NCBI GenBank assembly: GCA_000733355.1
Contig: JNVV01000006.1
Span: 751,803-815,802, forward strand
From: Falciphora oryzae
Taxonomy: Eukaryota > Ascomycota > Sordariomycetes > Magnaporthales > Magnaporthaceae
Length of the DNA stretch: 64,000 nt
Direction of reading: 5' to 3'
The notes beneath the pieces are model-generated. The model was not told the origin of the DNA and did not search any database. It saw nothing but the letters and a program-made list of their open reading frames with translations. Positions 8,692 through 19,625 of this stretch are shown one piece after another (position 1 is the stretch's first letter; each line of letters begins with the position of its first letter). A program made the position numbers and the translations under genes.

Positions 8692-11600
8692 TCATTCCTT
8701 CTTGCCCAGAATCATTTCCACCAGCTTTTCTTTTTCAGAGCTTTTCCGCACGAGATCCCAGAACGCCATATCATCACCACCATCCTCGTGAGCGCTAGCA
8801 TTGTTGGAGAGCGACTCCTCGCCTTGGCCGCTCTGAGCCGCCGCCTCCATGCCCGCCCGCAGGATCTCTGCGGGCGTGCCCATCTGCGCTATCCTCCCAT
8901 CCCTCAGGACCAGGATCTTGTCAAAGTCCGCCACCGTGCTGAGCCGGTGTGCAATCACAAAAACAGTACAACCCGCTGCCACAAACTCCTCGCGTAGTGA
9001 CTCTTGGATCGCGGCGTCCGTACCCCGGTCCACCGCTGACGTTGCCTCGTCCAGCACCACAATCTTGGGCCGCGACAGCAATGCCCTGGCTAGGCAAACA
9101 AGCTGCCGCTGGCCCTGCGAGAGGTTGGCGCCTCCCGTCGATATCGACATGGAGAGGTCCTTGAATGCGTTGCCCACGCCCTCATCCCCTCCCGTCGCAG
9201 CCTCATCAACCGGAGCGCTGCCGTCGGGCGACGGGACGGGCGGATATGCTGACGGGCGGGATGCGTCGGGGCCCTCTGGCTTGACCAGATGAACACGTTG
9301 CAGAACCACCTGGAGCTGGTAGTCGTCCATCTCATCCTCCATGTCCAGGTTCGAACGTAGCGTGCCCGAGAACAGGAAAGGATCCTGCGGGATAATGGCA
9401 AGCCTGCTCCGGAGCTGTGGCAGTTTCAGCTTGGAAATGTCGATGTTGTCGATGCGTACCGAGCCTACCCGGGGCTCCAGCAGCCGAAACAGGACTGAAG
9501 CCAGGGTCGATTTGCCGGCTCCAGTCCTCCCCACGATCCCGACCCGCTCACCAGCCTCGACGGTGAACGTCAAGTCCTTGAGTACTGGCGGAAGCTCCTC
9601 ATTATACGCGACCGTGAGGTTCTCCACCTCGATCCGCCCCTTGGTTGGCCAAGCCGCAGGCGCGTCTTCGCCGTCTTGGGGCTCCGTCTTCAGGTCACAG
9701 TACTCCAGCACCCTCTCGGTCGCATTGAAGCCGAGCTCTATGGACGCCATGTTCTGCAGGAGTCCGGTAAGCGCTGTGGTGTAGCTCAGAGCGAAAGTCA
9801 GGCTGAAGCCGGCGAGTGCTGCGTCGACCCGGCCTAATGCTACGGCCGCAGCCACAATGGTAACAAAGAAAACACCCAGGACTCCCATCCGGAAGGCCAT
9901 CCATCGCTGGGATAGCGACAGCGCCCAGCTCGTTTTGGCGGCTGTGTCGATCAGAGTGTGCATGCGGTTCGTGTAAAAGTCGGTTCTGTTAAAGGCCCGG
10001 ACGGTAGAAAGGCCGGTCAGGACGGAGGAAAACTGGTCATAGATAGGCGACCAGACTACCGAATTGAGGCGCTTGACCTCACGCGCCGCTGAAATGTACT
10101 CCATCGCAATCTTGGCATACAGCGCCAGCAGAACGAGACCAAAGATGTTGACATATTTTGAGACCGACAAGCTAAGTTGCACAAGGGCATGGCAGTTGGT
10201 TAGCATTTCAGTGAGAGAATATGGGGTTTTGCTGCAATAATGCATACCTTGTCGCGATGATGGTGACCACGGTGAGGATGGAGGAGAGGGAAGACCCCAG
10301 ATCTGACGCCACCCTACGGTCGACAGTGAAGATATCTGACGTAAACCTGTTGAGAATGCGGCCCGAGGGAACCGTGTCGATCCACCGGAGAGGCGCTCTG
10401 AGGATGGCGTGGGTCATGCGGCGGAACAGAACCCTCGCAGTTCTCAGTCCGATAGCCGTGAAGACGAGCAGCCTCCCGATCCCGCAGAGCACGGCGGCGA
10501 GCTCAAGGACGATGTAAGCCCCGATCCAGAAGGCAACCGAACGATGGGGAAACGTCTGCTGCCGTTGCTGCTGCTGGAAGACCGGCGTGTACATGATGGG
10601 GTTTTGTACATAGGCCTGTCCGTGACCAGACCCGTGAGCATAGCCCCCACCACTGCCGTTTCCGGTCCCAATGCCCACCGCAGAGGTGCTGGGCTCGCTG
10701 CCGGAAAGCTCCTTGAGCGACCAGGTTCTCCCAACGAGTATGATTCTACCAGAAAAGATCAGCAGCAAAGCTCCAAGCCAAAGCATGATTGTGTTGCTTG
10801 CGGAGAGGTAGCCCTTGTAAACTTTCCACTTGACCCTCCCCTTCTCACGACCTTCTTCGTTTTCCTTCTTCTTGTTCTTCTTGTTATCTGGCTTCTTGTT
10901 GTCCTGCTGCTCGCCATCGCTGTCCTCTGGTGTGGTCAACACTGAGACGCTGTGCTGGTCCGAGACTGTCGCCTCGTCGCCGCTGCTCAGCCCTGTATCA
11001 TGCGATGACGCGTCGCCCCTCTTGAGAACAGAGGTAGGCTTAGTGAGCATCGGTGTTAGCTTTTCGGCACTCTCCAGCCGCCCCTCGTGGAGGCGGACCA
11101 GATAGCCCGCGATTGGCAAGCACAGTTCGGCGTGGTGGGTGGCCAGAATGCGGGTGCGGCCAGATGCGAGCTCGCCGGCAAGGGCCCGATCGACGATTGT
11201 TTTACCGACGTGGGCATCCACGGCGCTGAGAACGTCGTCGAGAACAAGGATTCCAGCTCGTGAGTAAAGAGCTCGTGCCAGAGCCACTCGCCACCGCTGC
11301 CCGCCGCTTAGCGTTACACCCTTGGGCCCGACCTCGGTCTCGTCTCCGTCCACCAAAAGAGCCAGGTCCTTTTCCAGCGCACACGCGGCCAGGACCTTTG
11401 CGTACCGTGTGGCGTTGAGCGGAAGTCCAAACAGGATGTTCTCTCGTACGGTGCCGGTCTCGATCCAGGGTGTTTGTGGCACAAATGCTGTAAGCGCTGA
11501 GATGATCCAGTCGTCATCGGCGATGTGTTCCAAGTATTCTGTCGACTGCTGGGCGGGCGGTGTGCGGACCTTGCCCGAAACGAGGGTGACTTCTCCCAGT

Positions 11601-13906
11601 ATCGCGGCCAGCAGAAGACTCTTCCCCGAGCCTGTATTGCCTGTGATTATGCTCAGCTCTCGGGAAGGGAAGTCTAGAGTGACGTCCCTCAGCATGGACC
11701 TAGCCTCCAGAGGCTCTGAGTTTTCTCCCTCCACCTCCTCGAACTTGGGCCAAGCAAAGGTCGCGCTTTCAAAGGCTACATGGTCGTGGGCGGTGGAGAC
11801 GGGTTCTTTTTCAGGCTGGCCGAGAAACTTCTCAATCCGGACGCAGCTTGTCCATGCCTCCATGATGTAGACCTGGATCAAGGGAAGGTATTGGATTGCC
11901 TCGTCTAGCTGGTCGAATAGGCCGAGGGAGGCGAAAATCACCGACGCCCTAATGCCACCCTCGGTGGTGAAGGCGTAGACGGACAGTGTGACGGAAGAAA
12001 GCAGGAGCGGCCCGAGGTTAAGAACCAGGGCCGTGAGGCTCATCCACAGGTTGACAATCCAGAACTGAGTCAATTCTTCCTCGCGGCTCTTGAGGATTTT
12101 ATCCTCCCAGTGCTGCTCGAGTGCCGAGAACTTGATTTGGCGCATTCCGTGAAGAGCCTCGGTGAGCAGATGGGCCTTGCCGTCACGATACTTCATGAGG
12201 CCAAACTGGATCTTGGCATATCGCTTGGAGAGAAGATGGCTGATGGGGAGGACGAGAAGGGATGAGAGAAGGCCGGCCGCGAGGCTCTTGAAGCCAAGCA
12301 ACTGCGCCAAAAACGTTCCCGAAAGAGCAAGCTTGAACACTATTCAAACCCGAAGTCAGCGAGTGTTTGCACTGCATCTAAGCAGTAGGCTGCTTGCGGC
12401 AGAGAGGGCGCGCCATAGCTGAGACTTACATGCCACAGGGAACATGTACCCCCAGGAAGCCGCCATAACAGTTCTACTGCTACTACTCGGAGTTAGCTCA
12501 AACCAGTCCTCCCTGAATATCGCGGGCGACTTGGGTACCCAGGCGTAGCGTGTGAATTTCTGGTGGGAGGATCATCAAACATACTCTAACTTCATGTGAT
12601 TGACGATGGAGGTCCTGGTGTCGACCGCGCTGGGTTTAGTGTCCCCGGCACCTGCGTCATCGGCAGAGGACTTGGAAGGTGGAGAGGCCGTCTCTTTTAG
12701 GCGTAGGGCTTTCTGAAATACCATGGACTGGAGCAGAGACAGTACGGGAGACTCGAGGCGAGAGGAAGTCAGCCAGCGCATGACGCTGTTGACCCATACT
12801 TGAAGCAGAAGGCTCACGCACAGGCAGAGCACCCAGGCGAAAAGGATGGGGTCGGTGGCGTCTGCGACATTGCTGGGCTTGTCCAAGATCTCGAGAAAGT
12901 TGTACAGGACATACTGTGGCACGAGCGCGAGGGAGCTGATGACGAAGCTGATCGCCCACTGTTGACCGAGCCTCTGCCAGTGTGCCGCAATGAGCTGACG
13001 CCAAAGTCTTCCTGTGCGTTCGCGACCAAGAAACTTGGAGCTGAGATGTTTGGATCTCCTCGTGTGATCAAGATCAGGAAGGTCGGCCTTTTCCAGCTGC
13101 CGCTCCTTCGCGACCTTGAAGACGATCTTGTTCCATGAGTACGTCAGTCTCTGAATGATGGAGGCGGTGTGTTGCTGATCTACAAGGCGGTCTTCATGAT
13201 AGACGTCCGGGCGCTGTCGAAAAGAGGCAAACGAAAGCACGGCTCCGAGGGCCGCGATGATTTGCACAAGCCAGCACACGCCCAGGGCAACATTCCCGAG
13301 GGGCGTCGACTTCCGAACCTGGGCGGCCATGTGCAGCACCGGAGCACCGAAGCGGGCCAGGAGGGACGCGAGAAGGACGGCAGACGCTCCGAAGGAGTAA
13401 AGAACCAGCCTGTATCTCGTCTGATACTGGTGCTTGAGCGGGAGGCTCGCACACTGCACGCAGAGCAAAGTCTTGATTCAATGAGAGAGATGTTAGCCAT
13501 GTCCGGTTGACATCAGTGCCGACGAGGGCTTGGAGGCAATCACCCAAGAAATAGCGTCGGCCATGAGGGCGAGCATCCCAAACCCCGACTGGGGAACTCC
13601 GGGCCAGCCGGCGAGAATAACGGCGGCGGCGATCGCGGTGCCAAAGCCAGCGACACTGCTCGCCCAGGCAGCGACTCTCGGGTAGGCATCGGAGAAGTCC
13701 TTCATGGACTGCTCGGTGGCTTTGCCATCCTCATCTTCGTAGAGGTACACCGGGGGCGCGGCCTCGGAAGAAACGTCGACCGGGTCGTAGGCCGAAGGCT
13801 GTTGGCGGCGGTTGGCAACATGCTTGATGGCGGGTGTGCTGAGCCCGACAACTAGGCCGAGGCCAGCAGCCGCTATGAAAGGCCCGAAGCGGCCGGGGAT
13901 GTCCAT
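8692..13906 (-). CDS. ABCC-type (MRP-like) full-size ABC transporter
   Basis: Five exons (13906-13544, 13453-12585, 12476-12430, 12339-10248, 10171-8692) encode 1616 residues. The order is an N-terminal hydrophobic TMD0-like region, TMD1, NBD1, TMD2, NBD2. NBD1 has Walker A GNTGSGKS near 660, signature LSGGQ near 771 and Walker B ILVLDD, with Asp where the catalytic Glu would be. NBD2 has GRTGAGKS near 1340, signature LSQGQ near 1474 and IVVLDE with the Glu. This asymmetry is normal for ABCC proteins. A proline-rich insertion of about 45 residues precedes the NBD2 signature. A Lys/Glu/Asp-rich linker joins the halves. Likely role: ATP-driven export of organic anions or conjugates at the vacuole or plasma membrane; the substrate is unknown. 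The 47-nt third exon and the first splice (GTGATT donor) are the least certain points. Confidence 0.85.
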
Positions 13907-16900
13907 TGGGGCGGGTCCGGCGTCTCTGGTGCTGCTGCCATGCAGGACAGCAGCAGCCGAGAGACCCGAAGACAAGCTGGAACGGAGACCGCAGTGGGCT
14001 TTTAACCAGTGGTGGGCAAAGCGCACGACTAAGCCGCGGTGTCAACAGGTTTTGCGAGCCGCAGCCCGAAACCAAAGATGATTGGGAGTGGCAAGGGTCA
14101 ATTTATAATAAGGTAAGATGCAGGCCGCAGAACCGCAGGAGGCACCACTGCCCACGCAACGACGAGCGAAGTCGGGAGCGGTGAGGGCCGCGACGGGAAG
14201 ACAGGGGCCAACGACAATGAAAAAGGGAAGATTCCCGTTTAGCACAAGCTGAGAGATGGATGCAGCGTTGTGACGGCGCGCTGGGAGGGATTGTGATGCA
14301 GGGGGCTGGAAGCCGGCGCCCGAGATCCTGGTCGGTTTTTTTTTTTTTTGGGCGGCGGGCCGTGCTGTTGCTTCAAGATGTCTGCGGGAGCACGGTTACG
14401 ACCTCAAGCCTGGCAACGCAGAGGGTGGGGACCTGGGGACGAAAGGAAGGGAGAGTCGATGCTGATGCGAAACGCCATGCGAAAGGCCAAGCGCAGATTA
14501 TAAATGCATCACGGTGCTCAGGCGAGGAACGGGACAAGTTAGCAGCCCAATCCCGGCCCCAACTGCCTTGAAAAGTTGAGCCTCCTCAACTTCCCACCTT
14601 CCTTCCAAAGGCGTGCAGCCTACTAACTCGTGCATTGCGCTATTGGCGGTAACCAGTCGCACTAAGCCCGGGCCCAACCAAGCAAGCACAGCGCGCCGTG
14701 CTTGCGGTCTGGTCCAACAACCTACACCAAACAAAGCAGGACGACTCAATTCCCGGTCCAAGAACCCCTTTGGCTAGGTGGCCATCAAGGTGCCGACTCT
14801 CCTGGCTGCCAGACAAGTCAGCCGACATAGGTACTCCGATGATCGGGAAGTGGATCAATTACCGGCTGCCCAGGCTTCGAGAAATTATCCGTCCCGTGTG
14901 TGATGTATAAGCCTGCACTCGTCTCGCGTGTGGGTGCAGAATTGAGTGCTTGGATGCTCGTACAGCGCAGCCTCGCAAGCTCGCCACCACAGGGCTCTAT
15001 CTCGCAGCCGCCACAACGTGCTTGGGTATCCTCAACAGCGGTGCGGCGTCCAGGACAGGGCCGTTGGTGTGCGACGCTTCACGCGCTGCCAGCTCAACAA
15101 GCTCACGGGCCCATCCGAACAAAGTTCTGACGCGACACGCGAGGGAGTCAGCCAGTTTGACAATGGAGGATCAGGAAAGCGTTGGATATACAGAGCCTAA
15201 GTACAACCTGGAATTTAGCGTCTCCGTTGGTTGCACTTACTACCGTTTCTTGTATTTTTTCCCCTTCTCCTTGTGTTCCTAGGTAATCGTCCCGACTTCC
15301 GCTCGTTTTTTTCTTGCTTCCTGACCATTCCTTTTTTCCACCCTCCGGGGATTGTAGTCGGACGTCTATCAGAACCCAAATCGACGCAGTTCACGGAAGC
15401 GATTTTGCAACCCGGGTTGGGCTTCATTCTGGAGATATATAAAAGGGAAAAAGAACAGGAATCCCCACTTAGGTACATGTAACAGCCTCTCGGGAAATAC
15501 GTCATTTCAGCCTCACCGGCTTTCGGCGTCAAAAAGGTCACATACTTCAAGGCCAGAGGACGAATACGTGGGGTCACACATCTCTGCAGCTCCCAAGGAA
15601 ATCTGGCGCTCCTGGGAAAGTGATAATGTCGTCAACTCCTTGCTGTGTGCGGAGAAGCCTGTCGCCGGTTTTGACAGATATAAGAAGCTTATCCTCTGCT
15701 TGGGTGTCGATCGTGCGAGGCTGAACTAGGACGGTCCTGTAACACCTATGGGGGAAGGTAGCTAAACCACGAAGATGTACCCTTTCGACCAGGATGTTGG
15801 CAGGCGTAAATACGGGGAGAAAGTCATCCTGTCGGTCGCGGTTTGTGCTCCGCAGCTGGTTGCTGCGAGTCGGTGAGGCGTGATAACGAACGACGACTTG
15901 CGTGTAGTTGTGCCGCACGACAGGAGAGGATATGAGATGCCGTAGCTTGGAGATCCGCCAGTTTTCCGAACCAGCAAGCCTGCCCGCTTCGTGATACTCG
16001 TGACCCTACCCGCGTGACCCCAAATGGAACGATCTAAATGCATGCACCTACCAAGACGAATCAGCGCGTACAACTTACACGGAATTGGGGCGGAACGGGA
16101 CACATACCTTGGCTGGGCTGGGCCGTTGCCACGATTCGATGGAATCGACTGCTATGGTCTAGGGGCAGCCCGGTGGTCTGCCAGCTTAAAACTATCTGGA
16201 GACGCGTTGTGCAAGCTCGTCGGACTATTAGTCGACATAATCGCCTCGCCGTGTGAATCGGTCTTGCGTGTAGGTCAACACGTCAACGTTCTATACCGAA
16301 AGCGGTTGTGGGATAGCGACCGGAAGGGAAAAGGAACGGGAACTCGGAAAGCAGGGAAAGAGGAGAAAACCCCCCTTGTCGGGCAAATGTTCAAAAGCAA
16401 GCAGGCGGCTGCTCCCCGGCTGGGGTGGGTGCTACCAGACGACGATATCACAACACGCACGCGCCATCCGATCCGATTTTTTCTGTGATCCAAGACGAGG
16501 CCTGGTATCAAAAAGTGACAATGCTTCCTATGGGAGGCCCTCGGGCGATTGCGTCCCTGTCAAAGCATCCAGAGCGTAATATGATCAGGCCTTAAAGGTT
16601 CCAGATCATTGACAAAGTCATCAAACCCCTCAACGCAAACGCCACAAAGGCTCATTCCTTGGCCCACCTCTCGAGGAGGGTTTGATGAGGATGAGGTATA
16701 TCCGCCGGCCGCGTGAGTAACTCACTGGCCGGCCCTAGGACCACTCCCGGGAGAAGCCCCGCGACGCGCTGTTCTAATGATGAAGAGCTGACTACTTCGG
16801 GCGCTTCACCCTTGCCAAAGCCTGTGCGACAGCCAATACGACAACGGTGGCCTACACCTGGATCGTGGGCTGGGTACCGATATCCGGTGGCCTGGCGGCG

Positions 16901-17591
16901 TGCGCCGCGACGACGGATCTGACTTCACAAGGAGCAGGTCTGTGTATTACCCTCAAAGTGGGACTGGCAGAGTGACAGCCCAGCTTACCGAGCAACAACT
17001 GATGTAATGGTAAGTGCCTGAGGTATGGAGGCTATGAGGACATCGACGGTTTCTGTAGGGGTACTTTGCTTATACGCCACAGATCGGGTGGCGCATTAAC
17101 AAGCCACAACGTAGCAAATAGAGGGGCCGATTTACAGGTGAGCAACTGGGAGGGTATATCATCAATTCTAAAGGGTTGATTATCCTCTCCATACCCAGCC
17201 GTAGACGGCTTTCCAGGCCTATCGGCATCAAGCAACTAGTAGCAGCCCGCGTAAAACGAGGGTGTGATAATAAAAAAGATCCTCGGGAGGTACCACCGAG
17301 GTTGGGCTGGTTGTTTGGGCAGAGAACAAATGCCAAAGGAGCAGGTTACATAACTGCCCACCCATTGTATTGTGCTGTGGGCCACACGTGACCACAAGGC
17401 AGATCGGCGCCCAATCGAACCGGCTGAGCAGCCAGCCAATCCAGTGGGCCGGATTGAAAGTCATGAGCGTGCTCCCCTCGGGAAATCTCGACTGCTGCAA
17501 AACCTCCCGATTCTCACGACCCATTGGCAACCAATTGCCCAGCCCAACCGCCCGATTTCCCTTCTAAAGCCGAGCAGCAGTCTTCCTCAAG
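13907..17591. other. 3.7 kb divergent intergenic region
   Basis: This separates the ABC transporter and the cytochrome c1 gene, which point away from each other. I see no domain-bearing frame in it. It contains a T14 run at about 14337-14350 and a near-perfect palindrome at 16704-16733. Between about 15200 and 17500 composition is more AT-rich than the coding regions. The final 150 bases before 17592 are a conventional promoter. A decayed mobile element or lncRNA is possible but nothing supports a specific call. Confidence 0.4.
16704..16733. repeat. Near-perfect 30-bp palindrome
   Basis: The left arm GCCGGCC-GCGTGAGT and the right arm ACTCAC-TGGCCGGC are inverted copies around a single central A at 16719, with one G-T position and one bulged C. 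The GC-rich ends (GCCGGCC/GGCCGGC) pair over seven bases. It could be a binding site for a dimeric regulator or a cruciform-prone element. It is about 860 bp upstream of the cytochrome c1 start. Confidence 0.5.
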
Positions 17592-18989
17592 ATGTTGGCG
17601 GCGAGGTGCCTGCGCTCGGCCCCGACGCGAGCCTTCCCGCGGAATGGCGCGGTCAACACTGTCAAGGTGCGACGACAAACCCGACATCTTCCGGCCGCTC
17701 GAGGGACGTCGACAGCATCGCCATCGCCCGCCCCCCGGCGCCGCTCCGTCCTCGCGCGGCAACCCGCAGGCACCACCTCGCCGGCGCCCACGGGTCTGCA
17801 GGCCAGTCAGTGCTGACATATACATCTCTCTGCCGTAGCGGACCATCTCGTCATCAAGCTCTGGCTCTGCCGAAGCTTCTCCACGCAACCTCAACATCGC
17901 CGCTGTGGCCTCTACTGCCGTCGCAGTTGGTTCGGCGGCATGGTACTACCACCTCTACGGCACCACCGCCCATGCCATGACGCCGGCTGAGGAAGGGTAC
18001 GTGAGCCCCTGAGCGTCGAATATCTCGATCGACTCGGTCTTGGCGCCACAGCCGTCAGCTGCGGCATATTTTGCCGGCCATACCTTCTGCTTGGCTTGAT
18101 CTGACAGACCACAGCTGACCTTCCCTGTCCTGGACAGTCTTCATCCTACCAAGTACCCGTGGGTCCACGAGCAATGGTTCAAGACCTTTGACCACCAAGC
18201 GTAAGGTGTCCCCAATGCCCGAGACGCAGCATCAGCTACGGTCGAGCCTTTGGTCCTGTAGACGTGCAACGCGATTCTAACTCGCTGGGACCGGTTAAAA
18301 ATAATAGCCTCCGCCGAGGATTCCAGGTCTACCGCGAGGTCTGCGCCTCGTGCCATTCGCTCAGCAGAGTCCCGTACCGTGCGCTGGTCGGCACTGTCTT
18401 GACCGTGGACGAGGCCAAGGCGCTGGCCGAGGAGAATGAGTACGATACGGAACCCAACGACCAGGGCGAGATCGAGAAGCGCCCTGGAAAGCTGTCGGAC
18501 TACCTGCCAGCGCCCTACCCCAACGATGAGGCGGCACGGTTTGCCAACAACGGCGCTCTGCCCCCGGATCTGAGCCTGATCATCAAGGCGCGTCACGGAG
18601 GATGCAACTACATCTTTTCGCTGCTGACGGGCTACCCCGAGGAGCCGCCGGCGGGCGCCCAGGTCGGCGCTGGCCTCAACTTCAACCCCTACTTCCCCGG
18701 CACTGGCATCGCCATGGCCCGTGTGCTGTACGACGACCTGGTCGAGTATGAGGACGAGACCCCAGCGAGCACGTCACAGATGGCCAAGGATGTCGTTGAG
18801 TTCCTCAACTGGGCGGCCGAGCCCGAGATGGACGACCGCAAGCGCATGGGCTTCAAGGTCCTGGTCGTCACCTCGGCCCTATTCGCCATGAGCGTCTGGG
18901 TCAAGCGCTACAAGTGGGCCTACCTCAAGACAAGGAAGGTCGCCTACGACCCCCCGAAGGCTGCGGCTGAGGAGTCGGTTCGCCGTTAA
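17592..18989 (+). CDS. CYT1: Cytochrome c1, heme protein of complex III
   Basis: Four exons (17592-17666, 17839-17996, 18138-18200, 18308-18989) give 325 residues, close to the length of other fungal cytochromes c1. The order is a mitochondrial presequence rich in Arg/Ser/Ala, a hydrophobic sorting segment ([20 protein letters not shown]), the heme-attachment site CASCH at 111-115, the axial methionine in [11 protein letters not shown] near 235, and a C-terminal membrane anchor ([15 protein letters not shown]). It carries electrons from the Rieske protein to cytochrome c in the inner membrane. The intron 1 donor (GTGCGA) is weak, but the joined sequence matches the family. All phases close at 978 nt. 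It is transcribed away from the ABC transporter. Confidence 0.95.
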
Positions 18990-19625
18990 ATTCTCACGCA
19001 AAATGAAGGAGAGGAAAAAGCAAAAAGGGGCTCGCGATGTGGGGGTTGCACCTGCGCGAAGCCTTCCTCTAAGGGACGCGTCGCCCATGCTGGTGTCTCT
19101 TGTATGTTATACGGCGATGCTCTCATGTCCTGTTCCGCGTGAGGAAAGGACTCGAGGGAAGAAATCTCGTGGGACCTGGTGTAGAGTGTATCAAACTCTT
19201 TCTTCTAGTCTCTACGGATTCTCACAATACACTGGTAGATTTCTTTGCGGTCAATACTGGTTTGGCTTTCTCCTGTGTCTGTTGGGGAAAAGGTGGGGTT
19301 GTTCTAAAAGGGTCTTTTGGTCGTCTTGGGGAAGTCAAAAGCTTGCTACTTTGCTCTGGCAGACATCTGTCAAAATTCCTGGTGGTTGGGCTCTATTTCG
19401 TGGGTAGCGCCAAACATGGACGCCATTTCACTGCCAAATTGCCGAACAAAACTTGGCCACCCATTTGAATAATATCAGACTTGAATGATATCAAGCCCCA
19501 CAGGAACTTCACCTTCCCACCGCAACATCAAGATTCTTTACAACCTAACACGATACGCTTCCTAGGTGAAAAGCATGAAGGGACAAGTGAAACCGGCAAT
19601 AAGCACAATTTGATTTCACAACAGA
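18990..19625. other. Intergenic region
   Basis: This holds the 3' UTR of cytochrome c1 and the promoter of the glycosylase gene. No additional gene is seen. The last 150 bases are A/C-rich, as is typical of fungal leaders. Confidence 0.5.

Noticed and set aside
15200..17500. A decayed transposon or RIP-mutated element
   Set aside because: The segment is somewhat AT-richer, but I see no transposase or reverse-transcriptase remnants, terminal repeats or obvious TpA excess. No call can be supported.
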